Source: Paenibacillus terrae
Lineage (GTDB): Bacteria; Bacillota; Bacilli; Paenibacillales; Paenibacillaceae
Length of the DNA: 64,000 nucleotides
Reading direction: 5' to 3'
Assembly (NCBI RefSeq): GCF_005217525.1
Contig: NZ_PNXQ01000016.1
Span: 672,875 to 736,874, forward strand
The position numbers were made by a program, and so were the translations under genes. The notes under the pieces were generated by a model, which did no database searches, was not told where the DNA came from, and saw only the letters and a program-made list of their open reading frames with translations. Shown piece after piece: positions 1-8,504 of the stretch (position 1 is the first letter of the stretch; every line of letters begins with the position of its first letter).

Positions 1-442
1 TCCATTTGATCGAATCTCCAGCCAAGTATTCAGGATGACGCTCATGAATTAAAGGAATAAGTATTTTGGCAACCGAATGCGTTTCATCAAAGCCCTCAAA
101 GGGCAACGACGAAGCAAGATATGTAAACAACGGGTGAGCATGCTTATCACGTACATCCACCTTTTGGAACATAGGGAACGCAACACCATAATTCAGGGTA
201 CAAAATGTATGCACGTTGTCATTGGAATCCGGCTCCTGATCGGCAAACTGATTACACGGAAAGCCGAGAATCACCAAACCTCTATCCTTATAGTGATCGT
301 ACAAACGCTGCAAATCCTGATATTGAAATGTAAACCCGCACTGGCTGGCCGTATTTACAATTAACACCACTTTATCTTTAAAATCACTAAGGGCGATTTG
401 CTTGCCGTTCATTGCAACGGCTGAATAATCATAAATGCTCAT
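1..442 (-). CDS. glutathione peroxidase family protein (3' end outside window)
   Basis: Thiol peroxidase of the glutathione-peroxidase family (BsaA type), which reduces hydroperoxides in the cytoplasm. The readable 147 residues begin MSIYDYSAVAMNGK and show the family signature NTASQCGFT, with Cys in the position of the peroxidatic Cys/Sec, followed by the ILGFPCNQF block. The C-terminal Trp/Asn part of the active site lies largely beyond the edge. The ATG at 440-442 follows AGAGGAG at a normal distance. Bacterial Cys-containing members usually use thioredoxin rather than glutathione; that is family knowledge, not visible here. It may be transcribed with the short gene at 546-818, although a cluster of hairpins lies between them. 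Confidence 0.9.
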   Translation of the reverse strand, partial: MSIYDYSAVAMNGKQIALSDFKDKVVLIVNTASQCGFTFQYQDLQRLYDHYKDRGLVILGFPCNQFADQEPDSNDNVHTFCTLNYGVAFPMFQKVDVRDKHAHPLFTYLASSLPFEGFDETHSVAKILIPLIHERHPEYLAGDSIKW

Positions 443-484
443 TTAAGAATAACTCCTCTGTAAGTTATACACCATGCGCCCCCA

Positions 485-536
485 GGCTGGTTAGACCAGC
501 CGAGCCGCCTACGGCGGAACATGCAAGCATGTCCGC
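485..536. repeat. cluster of three small hairpins
   Basis: Three palindromes sit side by side in 52 bases: GGCTGGT-tag-ACCAGCC (485-501), CCGCC-tac-GGCGG (505-517) and ACATGC-aa-GCATGT (519-532). The third extends outward through GCGG (514-517) pairing with CCGC (533-536), so hairpins two and three share bases and could exclude each other. No T-run follows on either strand, so it is not a standard terminator. It could be a dispersed palindromic repeat or an RNA processing site between the genes at 546-818 and 1-442. Confidence 0.5.
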
Positions 537-545
537 TAATTAAAC

Positions 546-818
546 TTAATTTGTTGCCGTCTCAAGCACTGGCAGCAAAATTTCGAATACTTGGCCATGC
601 TGCAAAATCGTAATTCCGCGGGATTTATCCTTCATTACGACTACTTCCGACTTTTGGGACATACGCTCCAGATAATACTCAGGTACATCACCAGAATGGC
701 TAACCGTGATTCCTTCAAGCTCGCGCTCTTCGTTTTCAGCAAACTCCGATGTTACGATTTGCTCAAAAATATCGGAAAAAGCCTCAAAATTGTCTGTATA
801 TACCGAAATGCATTTCAT
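546..818 (-). CDS. short conserved protein of unknown function
   Basis: A 90-residue acidic soluble protein starting MKCISVYTDNFEAFSD. It has no signal peptide, membrane segment or cofactor motif that I recognise; the C-terminal half (SRGITILQHGQVFEILLP) looks like a small alpha/beta fold. I place the start at the second ATG (818) because AAAGG lies about 9 bases upstream of it, whereas the first ATG (827) abuts the same AAAGG. It has the look of a short Paenibacillus family protein; I cannot name a function. The next minus-strand gene downstream is the peroxidase at 1-442. Confidence 0.7.
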   Translation of the reverse strand: MKCISVYTDNFEAFSDIFEQIVTSEFAENEERELEGITVSHSGDVPEYYLERMSQKSEVVVMKDKSRGITILQHGQVFEILLPVLETATN

Positions 819-875
819 ACTCTTCATCCTTTTCTACATATAAATGGTTAAACCCTCGTAATCTCTGCGGGGTCT

Positions 876-1550
876 TTAAGCTCTACGTTCCTTATCTTTC
901 CTGATCCGGGACGTTTTCATACGTTTCTTGCCTTCCCTGCATACATCGAGCAACGGACATACCTGACATTGGGGGTTTTGCGCTTTGCAGTGATAGCGGC
1001 CGAAAAAAATGAGCCTGTGATGGGTCAAGGACCATTCGTCCCTAGGTACCCTTTTCATCAGCTTTTTTTCCACCTCTAGCACTGAATCGTCCCATCCCGC
1101 AAAGCCCAGTCGTTTGGAAACACGCTCTACATGCGTATCTACCGCAATGGCTGGTACATTAAAAGCGGTGGATACAACGACATTAGCCGTCTTGCGCCCA
1201 ACACCGGGTAGCTTGACCAACTCATCATGGTCAGACGGTATTTCTCCCCCGTACTGGTCTATCAATAAAAGGCACAGGTTATGAATATGCTTAGCCTTGT
1301 TCCGGTACAAGCCGATTCTACGGATATCCTGCTCCAGTTCTTCAATGGGAACAGCCAAATAATCCTCGGGTGTCTTGTATTTTTGAAACAGGTCTGCCGT
1401 TACTTTATTCACCATCTGATCGGAGCATTGAGCGGACAATAACACAGCAATCGTTAATTCAAAAGCATTGTCATGGTTCAACTCACAATGGGCATCCGGA
1501 AACATCGTACCGATGGTGTCCAATATATGACGTGCGGTTGCTGCATTCAC
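876..1550 (-). CDS. nth: endonuclease III
   Basis: Base-excision-repair DNA glycosylase/AP lyase that removes oxidised pyrimidines. The helix-hairpin-helix LPGVGRKTA occupies residues 114-122 with catalytic Lys120, and Asp138 (AVDTH) is the second catalytic residue. The [4Fe-4S] loop is complete: Cys188-X6-Cys195-X2-Cys198-X5-Cys204. At 224 residues it is slightly longer than the E. coli enzyme through a basic tail. Translation begins at GTG (1550) with GGAGG 9 bases upstream. In Bacillus subtilis nth adjoins dnaD and asnS; here those genes lie 50 kb away, so the linkage has been broken. A hairpin plus T-run lies immediately upstream of its ribosome site. Confidence 0.97.
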   Translation of the reverse strand: MNAATARHILDTIGTMFPDAHCELNHDNAFELTIAVLLSAQCSDQMVNKVTADLFQKYKTPEDYLAVPIEELEQDIRRIGLYRNKAKHIHNLCLLLIDQYGGEIPSDHDELVKLPGVGRKTANVVVSTAFNVPAIAVDTHVERVSKRLGFAGWDDSVLEVEKKLMKRVPRDEWSLTHHRLIFFGRYHCKAQNPQCQVCPLLDVCREGKKRMKTSRIRKDKERRA

Positions 1551-1568
1551 GGAATCCTACCTCCTACC

Positions 1569-1607
1569 AAAAAAAACGTCTTGATACGGGATAGCCCGCA
1601 TCAAGAC
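1569..1607 (-). terminator. intrinsic terminator or leader attenuator before nth
   Basis: CGTCTTGAT (1577-1585) pairs with ATCAAGACG (1599-1607), the stem continues through CGGG/CCCG after one mismatch, and eight T residues follow on the minus strand (1569-1576). It lies 155 bases downstream of the GerMN gene but only 18 bases upstream of the nth start codon, leaving no space for a promoter between it and nth. Confidence 0.8.
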
Positions 1608-1761
1608 GGTCACTCTAAATAATCATCCGGAAAGAAACGAATACTATTTGTGCATGACTGCCTGCATAGGCGAGAAATACACTCCTATATTAACATTAAC
1701 TGTCACAGATTGCACGTGAAAAGTGTGTAATTCCCAAGAAATTTTCATACAGTCTGATCTG

Positions 1762-2412
1762 TTAACGGTTCATCGGATGATCCAGGTCTACATGTCCCAT
1801 TAAGGATTCCAGGGATTGACCATCTACAAGCAAATCCAGTGTTTTGACTTCCTTGAACTGGAACATCGTTTTCTTCAAAGCGTCGATAGCCAATTCCTCG
1901 CCGCCTGCACCCAGACGAGCCTCGTCAGGCAAGGAAATATCAAGCGTCAATGCTCCATTGTCCAATTTGATTTTATGCACAGAGATTTTGTCGGACCATA
2001 AAGGTATCAGTGCAGAATTCCCACTCTTTTGCAGAGCTTCAAACGCCTTTTGGAATTTTTCCAGCTCGCTTGGGTAGGTAATTTCCTTTTTCTGTTCCTT
2101 CAAGCCTGTCTCTTGTGTATCGGTGTAGTACACCGTGATCTGTTGAGTTTGGCGGTCTCCTGATTTTACCGTATCCGTCTTGGTGTTTGTAGGCTCGGTT
2201 GACGTGGATGCAGGTGTTTGACTCGCTCCGTTATTTTCAGCAGACTGAGTCGATGAATCAGGGGCCGTTTGTTCTGGTGTGCTATTTTGCGCCGCAGACG
2301 TTTTCGTTTCCTGAGATGGGGCAGCAGGAGCGGCTGTCTCCTTGGAGGCGCAGCCTGCACCTGCAATAGCAAATAGTGCCAGCAGACCTGCGATTACAAT
2401 TTTCTTGTTCAT
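1762..2412 (-). CDS. GerMN-domain lipoprotein
   Basis: Predicted exported lipoprotein of 216 residues. An N-terminal hydrophobic stretch ends in the lipobox-like IAGAGC, making Cys21 the lipidated residue. A Ser/Thr/Pro/Gln-rich linker covers about residues 25-90. The C-terminal half (about 92-205) is a GerMN domain, recognisable from ITVYYTDTQ, the KFQKAFEAL helix and the LDISLPDEARLG strand. GerMN proteins act in spore-cortex and cell-wall processes in Bacillus, and the two N-acetylmuramoyl-L-alanine amidases immediately upstream on the same strand fit such a role. Only 45 bases separate it from the amidase at 2458-3957, so they are probably one transcript. The exact function is inference. 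Confidence 0.85.
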   Translation of the reverse strand: MNKKIVIAGLLALFAIAGAGCASKETAAPAAPSQETKTSAAQNSTPEQTAPDSSTQSAENNGASQTPASTSTEPTNTKTDTVKSGDRQTQQITVYYTDTQETGLKEQKKEITYPSELEKFQKAFEALQKSGNSALIPLWSDKISVHKIKLDNGALTLDISLPDEARLGAGGEELAIDALKKTMFQFKEVKTLDLLVDGQSLESLMGHVDLDHPMNR

Positions 2413-2457
2413 ATGTCCCCCTCCTTGCTTGACGTTGGCAAGCGATTTGTTGAAGAT

Positions 2458-3957
2458 TTATTTTGCACCAAGATACTCTGTGATGCCATCTGCAATCCCT
2501 TGAGCTACCCGGTTTTGGAAATCTTCATCAAACAGTGTGGCTTCCTCTTTCGCATTACTGAGATATCCTACCTCAAGCAAAACAGCAGGCATCGTCGTTT
2601 CCCGAATGACATGGAAATTTCCATAACGAATGCCCCGATCTGTCAAACCTGTCGCTGGTGCAAAGTACTTATGCATGACGTCCGCGAACGCTTTGCTTGC
2701 ACTACGCTGGTAATACGTCTCTGTACCGTTGGAAGCCGAACTGCCGCTGCTGTTAGCGTGAATGGACACGAATACGTTGGCATTGAGATTTTCAGCCACT
2801 TTAACGCGCTGTTTAAGCTCCAAAAACGTATCATCGCTGCGTGTCAACACAACCTCAAGATTAGGGTTCTGCTTCAAAATGCTTTCTACTTTCAAGGCCA
2901 TAGCCAAGTTGAAGGTCTTTTCGTAATTTTTTTTCGAAATGCCCACGGCTCCGGAATCCTTCGCTCCATGACCGGCATCAATAACAACGACTTTTTTGCC
3001 ATTGCTGTTAACTGGTGAGGTCTGTATATCCTCCGGCTGTGAACCATCTGGTAAGGTAGCATCAGGTGTTGTAATCACTGAATCCTTCGATGCCAGATCG
3101 ACGATAACGCGATTCGAGCCGTCATTGTAAGCGGTATAGTTCATGGCATGCTTCAGATCAATAACAACGCGAACCGTTGAAGGTTCCTTTTGAAATAAAG
3201 CATAACGGATACCGGATACATCTGCTTCATTTTGAATATCCAGTGAACCATTCAGGCTGCTGTCCAGCTTTTGCTGAGCCCCAAAGTTGTCAGCAAAAGC
3301 CGTAGCCGGAAAATCCACAACTACCCGGTCAGGGGCAGTCATTGTAAATGCTTGTGGCTTCACTGCATCCGTAGTCGTAATAGTTAAGCGGTTTTGACTG
3401 AAACTGACTCCCTGTACCTGGATGACACCTGAACTGGCATTATTCGTTGGTACAGTTACACTTCCTGTACCTGTGCTGCTATTCCCGGATTTAGGAGGAG
3501 TAAATTCCCCGTTTCCCGACCCGCTACTACGGGTATATAATTTTACGGACTTGGAGCTACTGTCCCATTTTACGTCCAGTCCCATTTGCTCGCCGATAAA
3601 GCGAAGCGGTACAAGGGCATAATTGGAACGCAGCAGAGGCGAAGCATCCAGACTAATGTTGCTTCCATTGACAGTCGCCGTCTTGCTTCCGATTATCATT
3701 CGGATCGAGGTACTGTCCTTCTCAATCGTTATGGTTCGCGCCTGCTGCTTCCATGTCACGTCATAACCTAAATTTTCAGAAATTACGCGTAGCGGAACCA
3801 TTGTACTTCCGCCAATCACTTGTGCCTTAGCACCGCTCGGGACACTTAACTGTTGATCATCGAGATAGATTTGTGTTCCACTCGAAGCCGCATGTCCATA
3901 ACCCGGAACCGCCCACATGAAGACAAATAATAACAACAAAAAACCAAATTTCTTCAT
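2458..3957 (-). CDS. N-acetylmuramoyl-L-alanine amidase with stalk and AMIN domains
   Basis: Secreted peptidoglycan amidase (499 residues) that cleaves the bond between MurNAc and the stem peptide. A signal peptide ends near AASSG (about residue 25). Two copper-amine-oxidase-N/stalk repeats follow (about 28-150, with LRVISENLGYDV and LRFIGEQMGLDV). Then come a Ser/Gly-rich linker, an AMIN domain (about 185-290) and a C-terminal Amidase_3 domain (about 320-497). Zinc and catalytic motifs are visible: VVIDAGHGAKDSG, SIHANS and LLEVGYLSN. The ribosome site is GGAAGGGTG. It is a close paralog of the next gene upstream (4253-5830) and probably shares a transcript with the GerMN lipoprotein. The stalk and AMIN domains suggest anchoring to the wall; specificity is inference. 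Confidence 0.93.
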   Translation of the reverse strand: MKKFGFLLLLFVFMWAVPGYGHAASSGTQIYLDDQQLSVPSGAKAQVIGGSTMVPLRVISENLGYDVTWKQQARTITIEKDSTSIRMIIGSKTATVNGSNISLDASPLLRSNYALVPLRFIGEQMGLDVKWDSSSKSVKLYTRSSGSGNGEFTPPKSGNSSTGTGSVTVPTNNASSGVIQVQGVSFSQNRLTITTTDAVKPQAFTMTAPDRVVVDFPATAFADNFGAQQKLDSSLNGSLDIQNEADVSGIRYALFQKEPSTVRVVIDLKHAMNYTAYNDGSNRVIVDLASKDSVITTPDATLPDGSQPEDIQTSPVNSNGKKVVVIDAGHGAKDSGAVGISKKNYEKTFNLAMALKVESILKQNPNLEVVLTRSDDTFLELKQRVKVAENLNANVFVSIHANSSGSSASNGTETYYQRSASKAFADVMHKYFAPATGLTDRGIRYGNFHVIRETTMPAVLLEVGYLSNAKEEATLFDEDFQNRVAQGIADGITEYLGAK

Positions 3958-4183
3958 TCGTCACCCTTCCATTCATAATTTTTTTGCCACATGCTCCGGT
4001 GCGGCGACCTGATATACGCGCTTATGTAATATCAGACAACCCATTAGACGTTATTCCACACCAAAAGTTGCGAATATATTCCATCATAACAGAAATATAC
4101 GTGCCAAAGAACTAGTTTTGTCGAATTTTAGCTAAAATTATAGTTCATTCGCTTTGCGGCTAAAGTCATTGCCCGATTACAAA

Positions 4184-4231
4184 AAAAGCTGCTTCCTCCC
4201 TAAACATAGCTAGGGACGAAAAGCAGCTTTT
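4184..4231 (-). terminator. intrinsic terminator of the upstream amidase gene
   Basis: AAAAGCTGCTT pairs with AAGCAGCTTTT around an inner CCCTA/TAGGG stem, with a T-run on the minus strand. It separates the two amidase genes, so each has its own promoter. Confidence 0.85.
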
Positions 4232-4252
4232 CTCATTTAAAAATTCTTAAAA

Positions 4253-5830
4253 TTATAAGTTGATAGAATCACTCGTGTCGTTGACCGTCACAGTCCCCAG
4301 ATATTCCTTTAGACCGCCCACAATCCCTTCCGCAATCCTTTCCTGTGTTTCTTCCGAGAACATGGCTGCTTCATCAGACAGATTGCTAAGGTAGCCACAT
4401 TCCAGCAACACGGCTGGCATTTGGGCCTTTCTCGTCACGATATGATTCGCCACCTTAATCCCGTTATCCTTAAATCCGGTAGCTGCTACAAGATGCTTAT
4501 GCATCGTTGTTGCCAGTCCCAGACTTTCCTGACGTGCATAGTAGGTTTCAGAACCGTTGGCTTTTCCTTTATTGGAGGCCAGCATACTGTTTCCATGGAT
4601 CGAAACAAACACGCGCGCCTGCTGTTCGTTTGCTAGTTGGGGGCGTTCATCCAGCGTAGGATACGTATCTCCATCGCGGGTCATGACTACCTGAATATCA
4701 GGATCATTTTGCAAGAGCTGCTTGACCTTTAACCCTACAGCCAGTGCAAACTCCTTTTCGTGTCTTCCAGTGATACTGCCTGCTCCAGGGTCTTTGCCAC
4801 CATGCCCTGGATCAATGACGACTATTTTCCGTCCGCCGCTGTTGGTTGGTGTCACAACCTGATCAACACTGCGCTCACGCAATTGGAGTGTGATTTCACC
4901 TGTGCCATTAGTTGAAAGCTCGTAATCACGTACCTGGTTTAAAGCAATTACAATGCGGACGCCGCCCTTTTGTCCATCGGCGGGAGCAAACCTAACTTCC
5001 TGCACGTCTTCTCTGTCAATATTATCCAGAACTCGTAATCCATCGCTACGAAGCGGAAACTGCTGAGAAAGCTCCGACGTAAGCACAGCTTCTGCCAGAT
5101 CTACAACAATACGGTCAGGTCCTGTCATCTTGGTCACTTTGGGCGTTATATCCCTGTTCAATGAAATCTGTAATGCATCATCCTGAAAGGTAATGTTTTG
5201 CACCTGTAGGGTATTTGCTTGTAGCTGTTCTGAATCCTGCTGCTTGGATGATGCGAGTCCATCCTGTGTAAGCTTGTCTGATCCAGTCAGCTTTGTAGTC
5301 GTTGTTGTCGCCGTAGACGTTTTTTGTGTACTCGTGATCTGTGTCTGCGCTTGTGATGATTTTTGGGATTGAGACTGTTTTTCTGTCTGCTGGGCTGTCA
5401 CTTTTTGACTAAGATTTACGGATTTATTTTTATTATTCCAATCTACCTTCAACCCCATTTGCTCCCCGACAAAGCGTAACGGAACCATGGTGGAGTTACC
5501 ACGTAGCACAGGAGGTGCATCCAAATTGACCGTTTTTCCATTCACATCAGCCGATGTACGACCCACATACATAGACATATCCGTGCTGTTTTTTTGGATT
5601 GAGATTTTATAGGCTTGTGGTTCCCATTTAAATTGATATCCAAGCTGTTCACCAACCACTCGAAGCGGAACCATGACTTTTCCATTGACCATTTCAGGCT
5701 TGGCATCTGCGGGTGCTTCTATTCTTTTTCCATCTAAAAATAAATCTGCTCCAGCAGCATTCACATGAGAAGAGAACGGCCACAACCAAATCAAGACAGC
5801 CGCCAGTATCAACCAACCATATTTCTTCAT
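4253..5830 (-). CDS. N-acetylmuramoyl-L-alanine amidase with stalk and AMIN domains (paralog)
   Basis: Secreted amidase of 525 residues with the same architecture as its neighbour at 2458-3957. It has a signal peptide ending near HVNAA, two stalk repeats (about 28-145) and an AMIN domain (about 205-325). A C-terminal Amidase_3 domain carries VVIDPGHGGKDPG, SIHGNS and LLECGYLSN. The linker (about 148-205) is unusually rich in Gln, Ser and Thr, longer than in the paralog. The chosen start is the second ATG (5830), 7 bases after AGGGG; the first ATG lies inside that site. The pair probably arose by tandem duplication, and each copy has its own terminator. Confidence 0.92.
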   Translation of the reverse strand: MKKYGWLILAAVLIWLWPFSSHVNAAGADLFLDGKRIEAPADAKPEMVNGKVMVPLRVVGEQLGYQFKWEPQAYKISIQKNSTDMSMYVGRTSADVNGKTVNLDAPPVLRGNSTMVPLRFVGEQMGLKVDWNNKNKSVNLSQKVTAQQTEKQSQSQKSSQAQTQITSTQKTSTATTTTTKLTGSDKLTQDGLASSKQQDSEQLQANTLQVQNITFQDDALQISLNRDITPKVTKMTGPDRIVVDLAEAVLTSELSQQFPLRSDGLRVLDNIDREDVQEVRFAPADGQKGGVRIVIALNQVRDYELSTNGTGEITLQLRERSVDQVVTPTNSGGRKIVVIDPGHGGKDPGAGSITGRHEKEFALAVGLKVKQLLQNDPDIQVVMTRDGDTYPTLDERPQLANEQQARVFVSIHGNSMLASNKGKANGSETYYARQESLGLATTMHKHLVAATGFKDNGIKVANHIVTRKAQMPAVLLECGYLSNLSDEAAMFSEETQERIAEGIVGGLKEYLGTVTVNDTSDSINL

Positions 5831-5963
5831 CCTCATTCCCCTAACTTATATATGTATTTTTTGTGCTACTGCATAGGGATAGTCCTTTAGCCATTTTACA
5901 TTACCATACCATGCTGAATCGAACCGTCAACCCCTTATTTACCAATTTATCTTATGAACATGA

Positions 5964-6005
5964 CAAAAGCCCGCAGGCAAAAGAATTGCCAGTACGGGCT
6001 TTTTG
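5964..6005 (-). terminator. intrinsic terminator after leuD
   Basis: AAAAGCCCG pairs with CGGGCTTTT with an inner GGCAA/TTGCC stem. It lies about 50 bases downstream of leuD and ends the leuCD transcript. Confidence 0.85.
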
Positions 6006-6054
6006 TCCAACAAACCAGTTCACTTTATCGCTACAAACTCATATCGAGTTGGAA

Positions 6055-6657
6055 TTATGCGCCTTGCTTGGCAGCACGCTTCTGTTCATAAGCCAGAATT
6101 TCAGCCTCATGCTGGAGCGTCAAGCCAATGTCATCCAAACCTTGCAACAAAAATTGACGGCGATGCTCATCCAGATCAAAATCAATATGCAGACCATAAT
6201 CGTCGCTAATTGTTTTTTCATTCAGGTCTACGTTCAATTGGTAGTTATCATGCTTCGCTGTGCGTTGAAACAGCTCCTCTACTTGCTCCTCAGACAGCTT
6301 GATGGGCAAAATACCATTTTTAAAACAGTTATTATAGAAGATATCCGCATAAGACGGTGCGATTACGCAGTGAAATCCATAGTCCATGATCGCCCACGGC
6401 GCATGCTCACGGGAGGAGCCGCAGCCAAAGTTGGCGCGAGAAATCAGCACAGATGCCCCTGCATAGCGAGGCTTGTTCGGTTCAAATTCAGGATTGATAT
6501 TTCCCTCTTCATCAAAACGCCACTCGTAAAACAGAAACTGTCCAAAACCTGTGCGCTCGATTCTTTTTAAAAACTGCTTGGGGATAATAGCATCTGTATC
6601 TACGTTCACCCGATCCACAGGCGCTACGATTCCTTTTAATGTTGTGAATGCTTCCAT
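6055..6657 (-). CDS. leuD: 3-isopropylmalate dehydratase small subunit
   Basis: Small subunit of isopropylmalate isomerase, which converts 2-isopropylmalate to 3-isopropylmalate in leucine synthesis as a heterodimer with LeuC. At 200 residues it has the normal length, and the aconitase swivel-domain motifs are present: NVDTDAIIPKQFLKRI near the start and the substrate-loop block NFGCGSSREHAPWA (about 77-90). It starts 21 bases downstream of leuC with GAGGAGG in front. Only leuCD are here; the remaining leu/ilv genes are outside the window. Confidence 0.97.
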   Translation of the reverse strand: MEAFTTLKGIVAPVDRVNVDTDAIIPKQFLKRIERTGFGQFLFYEWRFDEEGNINPEFEPNKPRYAGASVLISRANFGCGSSREHAPWAIMDYGFHCVIAPSYADIFYNNCFKNGILPIKLSEEQVEELFQRTAKHDNYQLNVDLNEKTISDDYGLHIDFDLDEHRRQFLLQGLDDIGLTLQHEAEILAYEQKRAAKQGA

Positions 6658-6678
6658 CGTAAATTCCTCCTCTGTATT

Positions 6679-8103
6679 CTAGTGGACTACTGCTTCCCGC
6701 TTGAATTTCCAGTCCCGTACATCGACAAAATGCCCATGAATCGCCGCAGCGGCTGCCATTGCCGGAGATACGAGGTGAGTCCGTCCTCCACGCCCCTGAC
6801 GTCCTTCAAAGTTACGGTTGGAGGTCGACGCACAGCGCTGTCCCGGTTGAAGCACGTCTGGATTCATCGCAAGACACATGCTGCATCCTGCTTCACGCCA
6901 CTCAAAGCCTGCTTCCTTGAAAATGACGTCCAGTCCTTCTTCCTCGGCCTGAATTTTCACACGGCCTGAGCCTGGTACGACGATTGCTGTTACCCTGTCG
7001 GATACCTGGTAGCCCTTGGCAACCTCAGCCGCAGCACGCAGGTCTTCAATCCGTCCATTTGTGCATGAACCGATAAACACATAATCAATAGCAATATCTG
7101 TGATCGGTGTGCCTGGCTTCAAATCCATATATTCAAGCGCTTTTTCAGCAGCTTTACGTTCGTTTTCTGTCGGCAATTCTGCCGGAATCGGTACGGTAGC
7201 GGAAATATCTGTACCCATGCCTGGGCTAGTCCCCCAGGTTACTTGTGGAATAAGAGAATCCACATCAAACTCCAGCACAACGTCAAACTCAGCACCCTCA
7301 TCTGTTACAAGCTCTTTCCACTCGGCAACCGCCTGCTCGAAAGCAGCTCCCTCCGCTACATGCTCACGTCCACGCAAGTAGTTAAAGGTTGTTTCGTCCG
7401 GTGCAATCATACCGGCTCTGGCTCCGCCTTCAATGGACATGTTGCACACGGTCATGCGCTCTTCCATGCTCAATTCGCGGATGGATTCACCTGTATACTC
7501 GATAACATAACCGGTAGCGAAATCCGTGCCGTATTTGGCGATGACACCCAAAATCATATCCTTTGCTGTCACACCCGGCTTGCGGCGACCCACAAAGCAA
7601 ACTTCCATTGTTTTTGCTTTTGTTTGCTGGAGACATTGCGTTGCCATTACATGCTCTACTTCGCTGGTTCCGATACCAAAAGCGAGCGCTCCGAACGCGC
7701 CATGAGTGGAGGTGTGGCTGTCACCGCAAACAATGGTTTTACCCGGATGAGTCAGACCAAGCTCCGGCCCCATAACGTGAACGACACCTTGATCAATCGT
7801 ATCCAAATCATACAGTGTGACACCGAAATCACGACAATTTTGAGTCAATGTATCAATCTGCTGTTTGGAAATCGGGTCCTTAATATTGTAACGATCCTTC
7901 GTTGGCACGTTATGGTCCATTGTCGCAAACGTAAGCTCTGGACGACGCACCTTGCGTCCGCTCAGACGAAGCCCCTCAAACGCCTGCGGCGAGGTTACCT
8001 CATGTACCAAGTGAAGGTCAATATACAAAATACTCGGCTTTCCCTCTTCTTGATAGATGACATGGTTATCCCAAATTTTCTCGAACATGGTCTTTTTGCT
8101 CAT
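6679..8103 (-). CDS. leuC: 3-isopropylmalate dehydratase large subunit
   Basis: Catalytic aconitase-family subunit holding the [4Fe-4S] cluster that dehydrates and rehydrates isopropylmalate. The cluster cysteines sit in GSCTNGR and [11 protein letters not shown], and the active-site loop [14 protein letters not shown] is intact. The length of 474 residues is typical. I chose the second ATG (8103) because AGGGG lies 9 bases upstream, while the first ATG (8109) is only 3 bases away. A promoter candidate lies at 8173-8202. No T-box or leucine leader is visible in front. Confidence 0.97.
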   Translation of the reverse strand: MSKKTMFEKIWDNHVIYQEEGKPSILYIDLHLVHEVTSPQAFEGLRLSGRKVRRPELTFATMDHNVPTKDRYNIKDPISKQQIDTLTQNCRDFGVTLYDLDTIDQGVVHVMGPELGLTHPGKTIVCGDSHTSTHGAFGALAFGIGTSEVEHVMATQCLQQTKAKTMEVCFVGRRKPGVTAKDMILGVIAKYGTDFATGYVIEYTGESIRELSMEERMTVCNMSIEGGARAGMIAPDETTFNYLRGREHVAEGAAFEQAVAEWKELVTDEGAEFDVVLEFDVDSLIPQVTWGTSPGMGTDISATVPIPAELPTENERKAAEKALEYMDLKPGTPITDIAIDYVFIGSCTNGRIEDLRAAAEVAKGYQVSDRVTAIVVPGSGRVKIQAEEEGLDVIFKEAGFEWREAGCSMCLAMNPDVLQPGQRCASTSNRNFEGRQGRGGRTHLVSPAMAAAAAIHGHFVDVRDWKFKREAVVH

Positions 8104-8172
8104 CAACATTCACCCCTATGTTTTTCGAACCTAGTGTAGAGAAGGCTGTACGGCTTTCTCTTGGATGTCAAC

Positions 8173-8202
8173 AATATACCACGGCATGCTTGATTGATCC
8201 AA
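8173..8202 (-). promoter_or_regulatory. candidate vegetative promoter of leuCD
   Basis: On the minus strand TTGGAT (8197-8202) and TATATT (8173-8178) are separated by 18 bases, about 65 bases before the leuC start. The -35 box matches the consensus at four of six positions and the -10 at five of six. Confidence 0.45.
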
Positions 8203-8504
8203 GATATGATATCTATAGAAGTGATAGGTTAAGGCTATAAGGTGGAATAAGGCCACAAGATTACTCCTCATCATATGAAACTAGGTATTTAGTTCTAGGA
8301 TAAATATCTCATAAGTATTTCCCAGCGGACAGCTTCACTTTACTTCTGCTTGTGTTTTAAGGTGACAACGCTACGTACAAATTACAATAGAAACATATGT
8401 TCCGTTCAATAAATTTGCAGATAGAAAAATATTCCTAGGTCTGATAGACTACTTATAAAATGAGCATTTGCAAATTCATGAAATACCAGAAAGAGGAGAT
8501 TATT
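8203..8504. other. intergenic stretch between leuC and the stalk-protein gene
   Basis: AT-rich divergent intergenic DNA. It should hold the promoter of the plus-strand gene at 8505; a possible -10 box (TATAAA, near 8454) has only a weak -35. Apart from short imperfect palindromes I see no gene, RNA motif or repeat. Confidence 0.5.

Noticed and set aside
7243..8139. A 298-codon plus-strand frame
   Set aside because: Antisense to leuC with no motif.
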